Part shown: one piece after another, positions 6,001 through 6,059 of the stretch
Layout of the letters: each line of letters begins with the position of its first letter
How positions within the stretch are numbered: position 1 is the first letter of the stretch
From: Deinococcus detaillensis
Lineage (GTDB): Bacteria > Deinococcota > Deinococci > Deinococcales > Deinococcaceae
DNA: 6,059 nucleotides
Assembly (NCBI RefSeq): GCF_007280555.1
Contig: NZ_VKDB01000056.1
Location: 1-6,059, forward strand
Direction of reading: 5' to 3'
Translations under genes and position numbers: made by a program
The notes under the pieces: generated by a model
Seen by the model: the letters and a program-made list of their open reading frames with translations, nothing else
The model's database searches: none
Told to the model about the DNA's origin: nothing

Positions 6001-6059
6001 TCACAATTCAATCCGTTCAAAGTAGGCTTCCAGAGTGTCGGGATCACGCAGGGGGCGCA
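6001..6059 (-). CDS. C-terminal end of an unidentified convergent gene (partial)
   Basis: On the - strand the frame ending in TGA (6001-6003) reads RPLRDPDTLEAYFERIEL and is open to the window edge. The residue mix, charged and amphipathic, looks like the last helix of a soluble protein. The other two - strand frames are less convincing: one meets an early stop and one gives an unlikely residue mix. Only 18 codons are visible, so no family can be named. It converges on the FN3 gene across a 71-base gap. Confidence 0.55.
   Translation of the reverse strand, partial: RPLRDPDTLEAYFERIEL

Noticed and set aside
5989..6003. TTGGAGG (5989-5995) as a ribosome-binding site for a + strand gene
   Set aside because: No ATG, GTG or TTG follows at a usable distance, and the + strand shows no open frame there that looks coding. 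The - strand reading explains these bases better.

Overview
This window of about 6 kb is GC-rich and almost entirely coding. It holds two large genes in tandem on the + strand. Both encode exported, beta-rich, repeat-built proteins. The last 59 bases carry the end of a third, convergent gene on the - strand. There is no sign of mobile elements, CRISPR, tRNA or rRNA. The GC-biased third codon positions, the short Ala-x-Ala signal peptide and the pairing of a PKD-repeat giant with a fibronectin type III (FN3) protein suggest a Deinococcus-like bacterium. That assignment is an inference from style, not from a marker gene.

Bases 1-3894 are the 3' part of a very large gene that enters the window already open. 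It begins inside a tandem array of PKD domains (four copies, bases 1-894). A CARDB/Ig-like domain follows. Then comes a stretch of roughly 730 residues, rich in Gly, Thr, Ser and Val, that I cannot assign to a named family. A Ser/Thr-rich linker (3361-3507) separates this from a final block of about 128 residues ending in phenylalanine. The protein is most simply read as a cell-surface or envelope-associated structural or adhesive protein.

Bases 3895-3976 are a short intergenic region with a perfect 11-bp inverted repeat just after the stop codon, then a Shine-Dalgarno site. Bases 3977-5929 encode a 650-residue secreted protein: a signal peptide followed by about six FN3 modules and no recognisable enzyme. 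The two genes look co-transcribed, or at least co-organised. The hairpin between them could act as a terminator, attenuator or processing site that sets the ratio of the two products.

Bases 5930-6000 are a short convergent intergenic gap with no convincing terminator. Bases 6001-6059 encode, on the - strand, the last 18 residues of an unidentified protein.

The main points for follow-up are the unassigned beta-rich region of the giant protein, its barrel-like C-terminus, the intergenic hairpin, and the possibility that the giant PKD protein and the FN3 protein form one surface structure.
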